A stretch of DNA of 64,000 nt. Origin: an uncultured Oceanospirillaceae bacterium. GTDB lineage: Bacteria; Pseudomonadota; Gammaproteobacteria; Pseudomonadales; Balneatricaceae. Location: positions 181,081-245,080 of the forward strand of contig CAKZPE010000022.1 of the NCBI GenBank assembly GCA_937138495.1, read 5' to 3'. Under the pieces are notes generated by a model. It ran no database searches. It worked only from the letters and a program-made list of their open reading frames with translations, and was not told the origin of the DNA. Shown here piece by piece: positions 18,936 to 27,549 of the stretch; position 1 is the first letter of the stretch, and the number at the start of each line of letters is the position of its first letter. The position numbers were made by a program, and so were the translations under genes.

Positions 18936-19463
18936 TTATTCGTCGACGTCGATCTCTTCCAGATCTGGCAGGTCAGCAACCGACGCTGACTTAATAATTA
19001 CATCTTCCGTTGGCACATCCTGGTGACCCGCACGGAATGTGGTCGTGACTGCTTTAATTTTGTCTACCGCATCAAAACCGTCAACAACTTCAGCAAATAC
19101 TGTGTAGCCCCAGCCTTCCATTGTTTTGGCAGTGTGATCCAGGAAAGTGTTGTCGCTCACATTAATGAAGAACTGAGCAGATGCGCTGTGCGGATCCATG
19201 GTACGTGCCATTGCAACGGTGTATTTCTTGTTGCTCAGGCCGTTGTCTGCTTCGTTTTCGATGCTATCAGCGGTTTCTTTGCTGACCATACCCGGTTCAA
19301 AGCCGCCGCCCTGAATCATGAAGCCATCAATCACACGGTGGAAGATTACACCGTCATAGAAGCCTTCTTTGACATATTTCTCAAAGTTGGCGGCTGTCTT
19401 TGGTGCTTTCTCATGGTTCAGTTCCAGAGAAATGTCCCCGAAGTTAGTTTGCAGAACGATCAT
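18936..19463 (-). CDS. ppiB: Peptidyl-prolyl cis-trans isomerase B (cyclophilin)
   Basis: 175 residues, no signal peptide, therefore cytoplasmic. Cyclophilin core with [18 protein letters not shown] and [13 protein letters not shown], which include the catalytic Arg and the substrate pocket. The C-terminal tail is about ten residues longer than E. coli PpiB and is acidic ([13 protein letters not shown]). It is first gene of a two-gene unit with lpxH and is transcribed divergently from glnS; the 190-base gap between them should hold both promoters. Confidence 0.95.
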   Translation of the reverse strand: MIVLQTNFGDISLELNHEKAPKTAANFEKYVKEGFYDGVIFHRVIDGFMIQGGGFEPGMVSKETADSIENEADNGLSNKKYTVAMARTMDPHSASAQFFINVSDNTFLDHTAKTMEGWGYTVFAEVVDGFDAVDKIKAVTTTFRAGHQDVPTEDVIIKSASVADLPDLEEIDVDE

Positions 19464-19655
19464 GGCTTTAATTACCTTTAAACCTAATAAAACAAAGCAG
19501 GGATTATACGTCAGGCAATGTGTCGCGTCAGGTGAAAATTAATGCAGGTGGATACTGAGTGTAGTAGCAGTTGCCCGGAGGCTGATTTATAATGCTGCTC
19601 ACTTTTGAACTTGGCTGCAGCTAAGTGAATATAATAACGGAATCAAAGACGTACT

Positions 19656-21341
19656 ATGAGTAATAACGACGCTTCGACAACAAACACACCGCCGACAAAC
19701 TTTATCCATCAGATCATTGAGCAGGATATCCAGGAGGGTCGTAATGGTGGCAAGGTTGTTACGCGTTTCCCGCCTGAGCCAAATGGCTATCTGCATATTG
19801 GTCACGCCAAGTCGATCTGTCTGAACTTTGGTACAGCTGAAAAATATAATGGCGAGTGTAATCTGCGTTTCGACGATACCAATCCTTCCAAGGAAGATCA
19901 GGAATACGTAGATGCCATTAAAGAAGATGTGCAGTGGCTGGGCTTTAAATGGGCCGGTGAAGTACGTTATGCGTCTGATTACTTTGATCAGTTTTACGCC
20001 TGGGCACAGCACCTGATCCGCAATGGCAATGCTTATGTCTGTGACCTTTCTCCGGAAGAGGCCAGCGAATACCGTGGCTGGGCAACCAAGCCGGGTAAGA
20101 ACAGCCCGTTCCGTGAACGTAGCGCTGAAGAGAGCCTGGATCTGCTGGAGCGGATGAAGCAGGGTGAGTTTGAAGAAGGTAGCCGTGTACTGCGTGCCAA
20201 AATCGACATGACGTCTTCTAATATGAACTTGCGTGATCCGATTCTGTACCGCATTCGCAAGCAGTCTCATCACCAGACCGGCGATAAATGGTGTATCTAT
20301 CCTAACTATGACTTCGCCCATGGTCAGGAAGATGCGATCGAAGGCGTGACTCACTCTATCTGTACACTTGAGTTCGCTGATCACCGTCCTTTGTATGAAT
20401 GGTTTATTGAAAACCTGCCGGTACCAAGTAAGCCGCGTCAGTACGAATTTGGCCGTCTGAACATTAACTACACAGTCACCAGTAAGCGTAAGCTGAAACA
20501 ACTGGTTGATGAAGGTGTGGTAAATGGCTGGAATGATCCGCGGATGCCGACCATTTCCGGAATGCGTCGCCGTGGTTATTCAGCGCAGGCCGTCCGTAAT
20601 TTCTGTGACAGCCTGGCTGTCGCCAAGACTGACGGTGTGGTGGATATGGCGCAGTTTGAGTTCTTCGTCCGTGAAGACCTTAATGAGAATTCTGCCCGTG
20701 CAATGTGTGTGCTGAATCCGCTGAAGGTGGTTATTACCAACTTCCCGGAAGGTGAAGTGGAAATGATGACTGCACCTGCACATCCGCAAAAAGAAATGGG
20801 TAGCCGCAGCCTTCCATTCACCCGCGAAATCTACATCGACCGTAATGACTTCAATGAAGACAGCACCTTGTCCCGCAAGAAGTTTAAGAAGCTGGTGCCG
20901 GGTGACTTTATGCGCCTGCGCAGCGCCTATGTTATTAAAGCGGAAGAAGTGATTAAAGATGACAGCGGTGAAGTGACTGAAATCAGAGCAACGCTGGTGC
21001 CAGGTACCGTCGGTGAAAACCCACCGGCTGAAATGAAGCCTCGGGGTGTGATGCACTGGGTGTCTGCGACACACGGCAAGCAGGTTAAAGTGCGGGTTTA
21101 CGATCGTCTGTTCAGTGTTGAAAAACCAAACGATGATGACTTCCTGGCGGACATTAATCCTGATTCCTATGTAGAGCTGAATAATTGCTGGGCTGAGCCT
21201 GAGCTTGTTAATGCGGAACCTGAAACTGTGTTCCAGTTTGAGCGTGAAGGGTATTTTGTGGCTGACCGTTACGACCACGATGTCACGACACCGACATTTA
21301 ATAAGACCATTGGCTTGAAAGACAGCTGGGTGAAGAAGTAA
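19656..21341 (+). CDS. glnS: Glutaminyl-tRNA synthetase
   Basis: 561 residues. Class I synthetase with the HIGH box in PEPNGYLHIGHAKS and the second signature VTSKRK. The catalytic Rossmann fold is followed by the two beta-barrel anticodon-binding domains. The extension before FPPEPNGY is of normal length. An N-terminal stretch containing NFIHQIIEQDI is typical of gammaproteobacterial GlnS. It is the sole gene between the ppiB-facing promoter region and its own terminator. Confidence 0.97.
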   Translation: MSNNDASTTNTPPTNFIHQIIEQDIQEGRNGGKVVTRFPPEPNGYLHIGHAKSICLNFGTAEKYNGECNLRFDDTNPSKEDQEYVDAIKEDVQWLGFKWAGEVRYASDYFDQFYAWAQHLIRNGNAYVCDLSPEEASEYRGWATKPGKNSPFRERSAEESLDLLERMKQGEFEEGSRVLRAKIDMTSSNMNLRDPILYRIRKQSHHQTGDKWCIYPNYDFAHGQEDAIEGVTHSICTLEFADHRPLYEWFIENLPVPSKPRQYEFGRLNINYTVTSKRKLKQLVDEGVVNGWNDPRMPTISGMRRRGYSAQAVRNFCDSLAVAKTDGVVDMAQFEFFVREDLNENSARAMCVLNPLKVVITNFPEGEVEMMTAPAHPQKEMGSRSLPFTREIYIDRNDFNEDSTLSRKKFKKLVPGDFMRLRSAYVIKAEEVIKDDSGEVTEIRATLVPGTVGENPPAEMKPRGVMHWVSATHGKQVKVRVYDRLFSVEKPNDDDFLADINPDSYVELNNCWAEPELVNAEPETVFQFEREGYFVADRYDHDVTTPTFNKTIGLKDSWVKK

Positions 21342-21354
21342 TCTAGACTTTGCT

Positions 21355-21381
21355 AAAAAACGGCTTTTTAGCCGTTTTTTT
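21355..21381 (+). terminator. Terminator after glnS
   Basis: AAAAAACGGC and GCCGTTTTTTT pair around a TTTTTA loop, followed directly by ATGCCTG. Confidence 0.88.
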
Positions 21382-21444
21382 ATGCCTGTAACGCCGGCTG
21401 CCCGTGCCGGCGCTGAATACGTTGTTTTGAGTCAGGAGTACGTT

Positions 21445-22185
21445 TTGACCGATCCTATGATGCATCAGACCGATGATGGTTTTACTGAGCAACAGTTAGA
21501 AGGTCTTTATAAAGCTATTTATACCCGCAGGGATGTTCGGGGGCAGTTTAAGCCTGATGTTATTCCCGCAGATGTGCTGGGGCGAATCCTGGATGCTGCG
21601 CATCATGCGCCGTCAGTTGGCTTCATGCAGCCCTGGAATTTTATGCTGATCCGTTCTGAAGACGTAAAGCGGGGCGTTCAGCAATTATTTGCTAAAGCCA
21701 ATGAAGAGGCTGCGCAGCTGTTCGAGTCTGATAAAGCCAGGCTTTATCAGCAGTTAAAGCTGGAAGGTATTATGGCTTCACCGCTGAATATCTGTATTAC
21801 CTGTGATTCGGAAAAGGCCGGGCCTGTTGTGTTGGGGCGTACCCATGATAAAGCCATGGATCTCTACAGCACTGTATGTGCGGTTCAGAACCTGATGCTG
21901 GCTGCCCGTGCAGAAGGTGTCGGCACCGGTTGGGTCAGTATTTTTGAAAAACAAGCCCTTAAAGAGCTGCTTAATTTGCCGGATCATGTCACACCGGTTG
22001 CATACCTTTGTCTGGGCTATGTCGATTTCTTCTATCAGAAGCCTGAGTTGGAAAGTGTTGGCTGGCGTAAGCGACTGGCGGTAGAGGAACAGGTTATGTT
22101 TGATCGCTGGGATAATCTTCACTCAGATGATGAAGAGAACCAGGCGTTAATGACAGAGCTTGCGCGGCGCAGTGAGAGTGAGTGA
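21445..22185 (+). CDS. bluB: 5,6-dimethylbenzimidazole synthase (BluB)
   Basis: 246 residues from a TTG at 21445 that has AGGAG six bases upstream. An ATG at 21382 is rejected because it abuts the glnS terminator; an ATG at 21457 is possible. BluB is a nitroreductase-fold enzyme that breaks down reduced FMN with oxygen to make the lower ligand of vitamin B12. The hallmarks RRDVRGQF and ILDAAHHAPSVGFMQPWNF, including the BluB-specific Ser-Val-Gly-Phe run, distinguish it from ordinary nitroreductases. No other cobalamin gene and no B12 riboswitch is visible nearby, so it stands isolated from its pathway. Confidence 0.88.
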   Translation: MTDPMMHQTDDGFTEQQLEGLYKAIYTRRDVRGQFKPDVIPADVLGRILDAAHHAPSVGFMQPWNFMLIRSEDVKRGVQQLFAKANEEAAQLFESDKARLYQQLKLEGIMASPLNICITCDSEKAGPVVLGRTHDKAMDLYSTVCAVQNLMLAARAEGVGTGWVSIFEKQALKELLNLPDHVTPVAYLCLGYVDFFYQKPELESVGWRKRLAVEEQVMFDRWDNLHSDDEENQALMTELARRSESE

Positions 22186-22265
22186 CGATTGAATCAGCAG
22201 CCGCGTGCCTGATGTGGCATAGTTATATATCTGTCTCAGATTAACCACTCTATTCGGAAGTCATT

Positions 22266-22733
22266 GTGTCGAACCAATCAAATAATGCGAATACGCAGAA
22301 ACAGAATACCTCAGTAACAGATAAAACCCGTGGCCGTCTGACAACCCGGACAATCGCCATGCCGAATGATACTAACCCCGCAGGGGATATTTTTGGTGGC
22401 TGGGTACTGTCTCAGATGGATATGGCGGCAGGTATCTGTGCCGGGCAGCGGGCCCAGACACGGGTGGTTACCGTCGCGCTGGACAGCATGAGTTTTATCC
22501 GGCCGGTTAAGGTGGGTGATATCCTGGGAGTGTATACCGAAACACTCTCTGTTGGCCGGACATCAATGCAGATCCATGTGGAAGCCTGGGTACGCCGGGG
22601 GCGTATCGGATTGCGGGAAAAAGTAACCGAAGCAATCTTTAAGTTTGTCGCTATCGATGATGAGGGCAACCCGGTGCCCGTGCCGGCCGAAGATGAATTG
22701 CCGGAATATGTATTAGGGGATAATGAATTCTGA
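22266..22733 (+). CDS. yciA: YciA-type acyl-CoA thioesterase
   Basis: 155 residues from the GTG at 22266, with CGGAAG upstream. Single hot-dog domain of the acyl-CoA hydrolase group: LTTRTIAMPNDTNPAGDIFG leads into GGWVLSQMDMAAG, the substrate-binding helix with its conserved Asp. These enzymes cleave a wide range of acyl-CoA esters in the cytoplasm. The last 30 residues are acidic and prolonged relative to E. coli YciA. It is separated by 80 bases from bluB and ends at a bidirectional terminator. Confidence 0.88.
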   Translation: MSNQSNNANTQKQNTSVTDKTRGRLTTRTIAMPNDTNPAGDIFGGWVLSQMDMAAGICAGQRAQTRVVTVALDSMSFIRPVKVGDILGVYTETLSVGRTSMQIHVEAWVRRGRIGLREKVTEAIFKFVAIDDEGNPVPVPAEDELPEYVLGDNEF

Positions 22734-22737
22734 GCAT

Positions 22738-22771
22738 AAAAAAACGCCTGTGATCAGCACAGGCGTTTTTT
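22738..22771. terminator. Bidirectional terminator between yciA and ftnA
   Basis: A7, then ACGCCTGTG/CACAGGCGT as a nine-base-pair stem, then T6. CATA precedes the A run. Confidence 0.92.
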
Positions 22772-22795
22772 GTTTACCGTGGCGGGTAGCGTGAA

Positions 22796-23329
22796 TTACG
22801 CCTGAGCGTCTGCTTCCATGATGCTGCCACCGGCTTCGCCATTCGCCATCTGGCCAATTTCTTTATCGATGAAGAACAGGCCTTTACCGTCTTCTCCGAT
22901 GATTTCGATTTTATCCAGAATGCCTTTGAAGAGTTTTTCTTCTTCGTGCTGTTCTGCGACGTACCACTGCAGGAAGTTAAAAGTAGAGTAGTCCTGATTG
23001 CTGAATGCGGTGTGAGCCAGTTCATTAATCTTGCGGGTGATCAGGCACTCATGCTCATAGACCTTCTCGAACAGATCTTTGATGGATTTAAATTCTTCGA
23101 CGGGTGCGTCAATCGCGCCAACTTTGGCCATCGCGCCGGTTTCATTTACATAGGTGAACAGGCGTTTCATGTGCTGCATTTCTTCGTCAGCATGAAGCAT
23201 CAGGAAAGCTGCGCAGCCATCAAAGCCTTTTGATTCAGCCCATGAACTCATCTGCAGGTACATATTGGACGAGTAAAATTCGAGATTGATCTGGCTGTTG
23301 AGTTTCTCAAGCATAGATGGGCTGAGCAT
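22796..23329 (-). CDS. ftnA: Non-haem ferritin
   Basis: 177 residues. Ferritin stores ferric iron in a 24-subunit shell. The ferroxidase ligands are visible in [13 protein letters not shown], in ADEEMQHM and later in [10 protein letters not shown]. There is no haem-binding Met52 pattern of bacterioferritin. The C-terminus is about ten residues longer than E. coli FtnA. It lies 32 bases downstream of the small four-cysteine gene on the same strand and is probably its operon partner. Confidence 0.95.
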   Translation of the reverse strand: MLSPSMLEKLNSQINLEFYSSNMYLQMSSWAESKGFDGCAAFLMLHADEEMQHMKRLFTYVNETGAMAKVGAIDAPVEEFKSIKDLFEKVYEHECLITRKINELAHTAFSNQDYSTFNFLQWYVAEQHEEEKLFKGILDKIEIIGEDGKGLFFIDKEIGQMANGEAGGSIMEADAQA

Positions 23330-23361
23330 TGTTATGTCCTTGATACAGAATTAAAAAATGA

Positions 23362-23529
23362 TTATATCGCAATTGGCTTGCAGAGCCATTTTTTTGCATT
23401 GGCTGAACGGGCACACTTCTGACACAGGTACTCACTGTTACGGGTAACTGCAGCCAGCTCATCCAGATGTTTGGCTATGTTGTCTTTGCTGAGTTTACAA
23501 AGACTTTTCGGCTTAAGTGTTGATGACAA
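23362..23529 (-). CDS. Small four-cysteine-motif protein upstream of ferritin
   Basis: 55 residues from a TTG at 23529, the only start after an in-frame stop; CAGGT lies about nine bases upstream. Cysteines are at 11, 36, 39 and 50, arranged as LCKLSK, LCQKCARSA and WLCKP, which looks like a compact zinc- or iron-binding knot. The protein is basic and has no signal peptide or membrane segment. I recall similar short conserved proteins of unknown function in marine gammaproteobacteria, but cannot verify this here. It ends 32 bases before ftnA in the same direction, so a metal- or iron-related role is inferred from context only. Confidence 0.72.
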   Translation of the reverse strand: MSSTLKPKSLCKLSKDNIAKHLDELAAVTRNSEYLCQKCARSANAKKWLCKPIAI

Positions 23530-23581
23530 GGTTTTGACCTGCTGGGTAAGCGGGATGTGCGAAAGCCGGGATTATATTTGT

Positions 23582-23606
23582 AATTGAGAACGTTTTGCAA
23601 TTGAGA
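23582..23606. promoter_or_regulatory. Direct repeat in the ftnA/cysS divergent promoter region
   Basis: The octamer AATTGAGA occurs at 23582-23589 and again at 23599-23606, 17 bases apart, within an AT-rich segment 50-80 bases upstream of the small cysteine gene. It could bind a regulator such as an iron-responsive repressor, but it is not a good Fur consensus. No known factor is assigned. Confidence 0.3.
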
Positions 23607-23763
23607 TTATTTCAGTATCAGTGATGGGGGTGAATATACGCTACATAAAGGCCGCAAGTGTTTGATCTGCGTGTAAACAAATATCTTTAAGCAGGTGCAT
23701 GGCGGTCAATTTTCTTTATAATGTTTAGCTCAATTTGAACTGTATAGTTATAAGCGAAATCAA

Positions 23764-25149
23764 ATGCTACAAATCTATAACACCCTGACGAAAGAGAAAG
23801 CACCTTTTCAACCGATAGAAGCAGGCAAGATCAAGATGTACGTCTGTGGTATGACAGTGTATGACTACTGTCACATCGGTCACGCCCGGGTGATGGTGTC
23901 ATTTGATTTGATTACCCGTTACCTGCGTTCACGTGGCTGGGAAGTGGAGTATGTGCGCAACATTACTGATGTTGATGACAAGATTATCAACCGGGCTGCT
24001 GAGAACGGTGAAGCGGCTATCGATCTTTCGGAGCGAATGATTGCGGCGATGCATGAAGACGAAGCGAAGCTGAATGTGCTGCGCCCGTCTCAGGAACCTA
24101 AAGCTACCGCGCATATCGACAGCATTCAGGCGCTGATTCAAACCCTTATTGAAAAAGGCTTTGCATACCCTGCGGCCAATGGTGATGTGTATTATCGTGT
24201 CGAAAAGTTTGCTACCTATGGTCAGCTGACGAACAAGAATGTTGATGAGCTGCGTGCCGGTGCCCGTATCGAAGTTAACGAAGCGAAAGAAAGCCCGCTG
24301 GATTTTGTGCTCTGGAAAGGGGCTAAAGAAGGTGAGGTTAGCTGGGAATCTCCGTGGGGCGCAGGGCGTCCGGGATGGCATATTGAATGCTCGGCCATGT
24401 CTAAATGCTGTCTGGGTGCGACCTTTGATATTCACGGAGGCGGTCCGGATTTACCATTCCCGCATCACGAGAATGAAATTGCCCAGTCTGAAGCGGCAAA
24501 CGGTGTTAAGTATGTCAATACCTGGATGCATGCCGGTGCGGTGCGGGTGAATTCTGAGAAGATGTCCAAATCATTAGGCAATTTCTTCACCATTCGCGAT
24601 GTGCTGGAAAAATACGATGCTGAAGTGGTGCGTATGTTCCTGTCCTCAGTCCATTACCGCAGCTATATCGATTATTCAGAAGAAAGCCTTAAAGAAGCCC
24701 GCAGTAAGCTGGACCGCTTCTATCAGGCACTGAATGATATTGAGGTAAGTGAACCGGATACAGATAACGATTACCAGCAGCGCTTTGATGCTGCAATGGA
24801 TGATGACTTCAATACGCCTCAGGCGTTTGCAGTGATGTTTGAGCTGGTGAATGAACTGAACACCGCTAAGCGGGACAATTCGGTTAAGGCGGCTTCTCTG
24901 GCTGCGCAGCTGAAGCACCTTGGTGGCGTACTGGGTCTGTTACAGCAGCATCCTGCTGATTTCCTTCAGGGTGAAGCGAAGGAAGGCGGTCTGAGTAACG
25001 ATGCCATTGAAACGCTTATACAACAGCGTGCCGATGCTAAGGCCAATAAAGACTATGCCGAATCTGACCGGATTCGTGATGAGCTGGCTGCTCAGGGCGT
25101 GATTCTGAAAGATTCCCGTGAAGGTACCAGTTGGTACCGTGAAAGTTAA
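23764..25149 (+). CDS. cysS: Cysteinyl-tRNA synthetase
   Basis: 461 residues. Class I synthetase with the zinc-binding Cys in YVCGMTVYDYCHIGHARV, which also contains HIGH, and KMSKSLGNF as the second signature. The zinc-site residues of the middle region (CSAMSKCCLG and HHENEIAQSE) are conserved. It is transcribed divergently from the small cysteine gene and ftnA and ends at its own terminator. Confidence 0.97.
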   Translation: MLQIYNTLTKEKAPFQPIEAGKIKMYVCGMTVYDYCHIGHARVMVSFDLITRYLRSRGWEVEYVRNITDVDDKIINRAAENGEAAIDLSERMIAAMHEDEAKLNVLRPSQEPKATAHIDSIQALIQTLIEKGFAYPAANGDVYYRVEKFATYGQLTNKNVDELRAGARIEVNEAKESPLDFVLWKGAKEGEVSWESPWGAGRPGWHIECSAMSKCCLGATFDIHGGGPDLPFPHHENEIAQSEAANGVKYVNTWMHAGAVRVNSEKMSKSLGNFFTIRDVLEKYDAEVVRMFLSSVHYRSYIDYSEESLKEARSKLDRFYQALNDIEVSEPDTDNDYQQRFDAAMDDDFNTPQAFAVMFELVNELNTAKRDNSVKAASLAAQLKHLGGVLGLLQQHPADFLQGEAKEGGLSNDAIETLIQQRADAKANKDYAESDRIRDELAAQGVILKDSREGTSWYRES

Positions 25150-25166
25150 AATAACCCTGTAATCTT

Positions 25167-25197
25167 AAAAAGGCAGAGCTAACCCCTCTGCCTTTTG
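25167..25197 (+). terminator. Terminator after cysS
   Basis: AAAAGGCAGAG and CTCTGCCTTTT form an 11-base-pair stem around a seven-base loop. Confidence 0.88.
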
Positions 25198-25214
25198 TGC
25201 ATCTGGAGTATCGC

Positions 25215-25898
25215 TTGTTCGCAAAGGATATTAGCTTAGTCATTTTTTGTAAGCGCCCGGCGCTTGGTCAGGGCAAACAACGGCTGGCTGCCAGTGTTGG
25301 GAAACCTGCTGCATTACAGGTAGCTGAAGCCTTGCTGGATTGCGTGCTGGAAGATGCTGCCCGGTGGCCCGGGCCGGTTGTGTTATCCCCCGCCACTGAG
25401 TTGGATGCAGATTGGGCAGCGGAGCTGGGGAATAGAAACTATCAGGTAATACCACAGTCTGATGGTAATCTGGGTAACCGCATTCTGGCGGTGGACGCGC
25501 AGCTGCGTGCGCAGGGGCATCGTAAGCTGATATATATCGGCAGCGATGCTCCGGAGCATGATCAGGGGCTCTATGATAGCCTGATTGCTGTAATGGAAAG
25601 TCATGATGTGGTGTTAACGCCTGCTGCTGATGGCGGTGTTACAGCGATGGGCACAGCGGTGGGCTGGGGCGCGCTGGATGCATTGCCCTGGAGTACTGAT
25701 CAGTTGGGGAAAGCGTTATGTCAGCAAACAGAAGATGCCGGCTTGTCAGTGGGATTCACCATTGGCTGTTACGACATTGATCAGCTGGCTGATTTGCAAC
25801 GTATACAGGAAACTTTACGAAATGATCCGCGGCCGGCGCGCCAAATGCTGCTGCGGATTACCGATCAATTGCTGGAGGGGCATGACGGATGGAGGTAA
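25215..25898 (+). CDS. DUF2064 glycosyltransferase-like protein (TIGR04282 type)
   Basis: 227 residues from a TTG at 25215 with GGAG six bases upstream; a GTG at 25197 lies in the cysS terminator. The N-terminus ISLVIFCKRPALGQGKQRLA is the nucleotide-binding start of DUF2064 proteins, which have a GT-A-like nucleotidyltransferase fold. Further motifs are GNLGNRI, IYIGSDAPEHD (metal-site acids) and VVLTPAADGGV. Family members are often labelled arsenosugar-biosynthesis glycosyltransferases because of their neighbours in other genomes; no ArsM or ArsS is present here. It overlaps the radical SAM gene by ten bases and forms a cassette with it and the GT2 gene. Confidence 0.8.
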   Translation: MFAKDISLVIFCKRPALGQGKQRLAASVGKPAALQVAEALLDCVLEDAARWPGPVVLSPATELDADWAAELGNRNYQVIPQSDGNLGNRILAVDAQLRAQGHRKLIYIGSDAPEHDQGLYDSLIAVMESHDVVLTPAADGGVTAMGTAVGWGALDALPWSTDQLGKALCQQTEDAGLSVGFTIGCYDIDQLADLQRIQETLRNDPRPARQMLLRITDQLLEGHDGWR

Positions 25899-26800
25899 TT
25901 CGCAGTCGTAGTTGGTATCAGACTGAAGATGGCAGTTCGCGGGGATATATATCGCCCCATGAGCTGAAAGAGCTTTGGTTTCATACCGGTACAGCCTGTA
26001 ATTTAAGTTGTGACTTTTGTCTTGAAGGCTCAGGTCCCGGCAATAACCGGCTAGAGCTGATTAAGCTGGTGGATGCAGAGCCTTACATACGGCAGGCTGT
26101 GGTGCTGGGGGTTCAGCAGTTTTCCTTTACCGGGGGGGAGCCGTTTCTGGCTAAAGATCTGGTTAAAATCCTGCAGGCGGCGGCAAAGCATGCGCCTTGC
26201 CTGGTGCTGACGAACGGTACTGATGCATTACAGAAACGGATTAAGCAGCTGGACGTATTACAGGATACTGAATATCCGGTAAGCTTTCGGGTCAGCATTG
26301 ATTCCCCTGATGAGTCTGTTCATGATCAGGGCCGTGGTGAAGGGATGTTTGCCAGTGCGTTAACCGGCATGAAGATGTTGCATGAGCGTGGCTTTAGTGT
26401 ATCACTGGCACGGCATATGGCTGACGGTGAAGATACTGCTGCAGTGGAGCAGGCGTACCGGAATGTGCTGAATGATTTTGGACTGCCTGCAGACATTAAA
26501 TTCGTTGCATTTCCGGATTTTCTGCCGCCGGGCAGCATGGGGCATGGCCCGGACATTACCACTAACTGTATGACGCAATATCATACAGAAGAGTCACGGC
26601 GCAGCTTTATGTGTGCCTTCAGTAAGATGCTGGTTAAGCAGAAGGGCCGTATGCGTGTATATGCCTGTACGCTGGTAGACGATGATACAGAATATGATCT
26701 GGGTGATGATCTGGCAGCAGCATTAGAGCAACGGATCAGTATGCGGCATCACCGTTGTTTCAGTTGTTTTAAGTATGGGTCTTCATGCAGTGAAACCTGA
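25889..26800 (+). CDS. Radical SAM protein with C-terminal cysteine-rich region, substrate unknown
   Basis: 303 residues; ATG at 25889 with GGAGGGG upstream, inside the end of the preceding gene. The radical SAM cluster motif CNLSCDFC gives Cys37, Cys41 and Cys44; the SAM-binding FTGGEPFL follows near residue 80. Further cysteines near the C-terminus (242, 260, 290, 293, 300, plus one near 229), ending in RCFSCFKYGSSCSE, resemble a partial SPASM/twitch domain that would hold a second Fe-S cluster. The EGSGPGNNRLE stretch after the motif is reminiscent of ArsS (EAGP) but the protein lacks the long ArsS C-terminal domain. It sits between two sugar-transferase-like proteins, so modification of a sugar or small metabolite is plausible; the reaction is unknown. 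Confidence 0.85.
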   Translation: MEVIRSRSWYQTEDGSSRGYISPHELKELWFHTGTACNLSCDFCLEGSGPGNNRLELIKLVDAEPYIRQAVVLGVQQFSFTGGEPFLAKDLVKILQAAAKHAPCLVLTNGTDALQKRIKQLDVLQDTEYPVSFRVSIDSPDESVHDQGRGEGMFASALTGMKMLHERGFSVSLARHMADGEDTAAVEQAYRNVLNDFGLPADIKFVAFPDFLPPGSMGHGPDITTNCMTQYHTEESRRSFMCAFSKMLVKQKGRMRVYACTLVDDDTEYDLGDDLAAALEQRISMRHHRCFSCFKYGSSCSET

Positions 26801-26823
26801 TGTAAGACAACCGGAGATCATCA

Positions 26824-27549
26824 GTGTCTAGTCTGTCGGTGGTAATACCTGTGGGACCTGCAGAAACTGAGTTGGGCGAGCTGCCTGAGCGTTTGCTGCA
26901 TATCTTCCGCTATGACGAAAAGCTTGCCTTGCAGCTGCGGCACTGGGAAATCATTCTGGTGTGCTGTGAGGCTTCCCGGCACTTGTGTCGCCATCTTCAG
27001 GATACCCGTGGTGTAACGGTTCTGTGCGCCGAAGCGGGCAGGGCAAAGCAGATGAATGCCGGTGCAGCAGTAGCAAGTGGCGGGTTTATCTGGTTTTTAC
27101 ATCTGGATTCTGATATTGAGGCGCTGCATTGCCAGCAGCTGAGTGAGCGGATGATGCATAACTCTGATGCTCTGCATTATTTTCCACTGGCATTCCGACA
27201 TGACGGTGCCGGTCCTGTGTTGCTGAACCAGTGGGGGGCGAACCTGCGTTCCGGCTTGTTGGGTGTGCCATTCGGTGATCAGGCCTTTTGCCTGTCCGCC
27301 CGGTCTTTTGCACGTCTGGGGGGGTATTCAGAAGACGCATCATACGGTGAGGATCATTTACTGGTTTGGCATGCCCGGCAGACGGGTTTACCGTTGTGTT
27401 CAGTGGGTATCCCTTTGCCGACCAGTGCCCGAAAATATGCTGCCCATGGCTGGCTGAAACTGACCTTTAAATATCAGTATTTATGGCTGAAGCAGGCGTG
27501 GCCTGAATGGCTGTATTTACTGAAGTTGCGTTTCCTGCAGCGAAACTGA
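26824..27549 (+). CDS. Family 2 glycosyltransferase (TIGR04283 type)
   Basis: 241 residues from the GTG at 26824, with GGAG eight bases upstream. GT-A fold: SVVIPVGPAE opens the nucleotide-binding half, GRAKQMNAGAAVASG and FLHLDSD give the metal-binding DxD, and GVPFGDQAFC plus GGYSEDASYGEDHLL form the acceptor side with the catalytic acid. A C-terminal basic, aromatic helix (KLTFKYQYLWLKQAWPEWL) may lie on the membrane. The same caution about the arsenosugar label applies as for the DUF2064 gene. Its last 33 bases overlap the end of the oppositely oriented solute-binding gene. Confidence 0.85.
   Translation: MSSLSVVIPVGPAETELGELPERLLHIFRYDEKLALQLRHWEIILVCCEASRHLCRHLQDTRGVTVLCAEAGRAKQMNAGAAVASGGFIWFLHLDSDIEALHCQQLSERMMHNSDALHYFPLAFRHDGAGPVLLNQWGANLRSGLLGVPFGDQAFCLSARSFARLGGYSEDASYGEDHLLVWHARQTGLPLCSVGIPLPTSARKYAAHGWLKLTFKYQYLWLKQAWPEWLYLLKLRFLQRN

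Noticed and set aside
21382..21445. B12 riboswitch or longer N-terminus for bluB
   Set aside because: The segment is only about 60 bases, follows the glnS terminator, and lacks the B12-box sequence.
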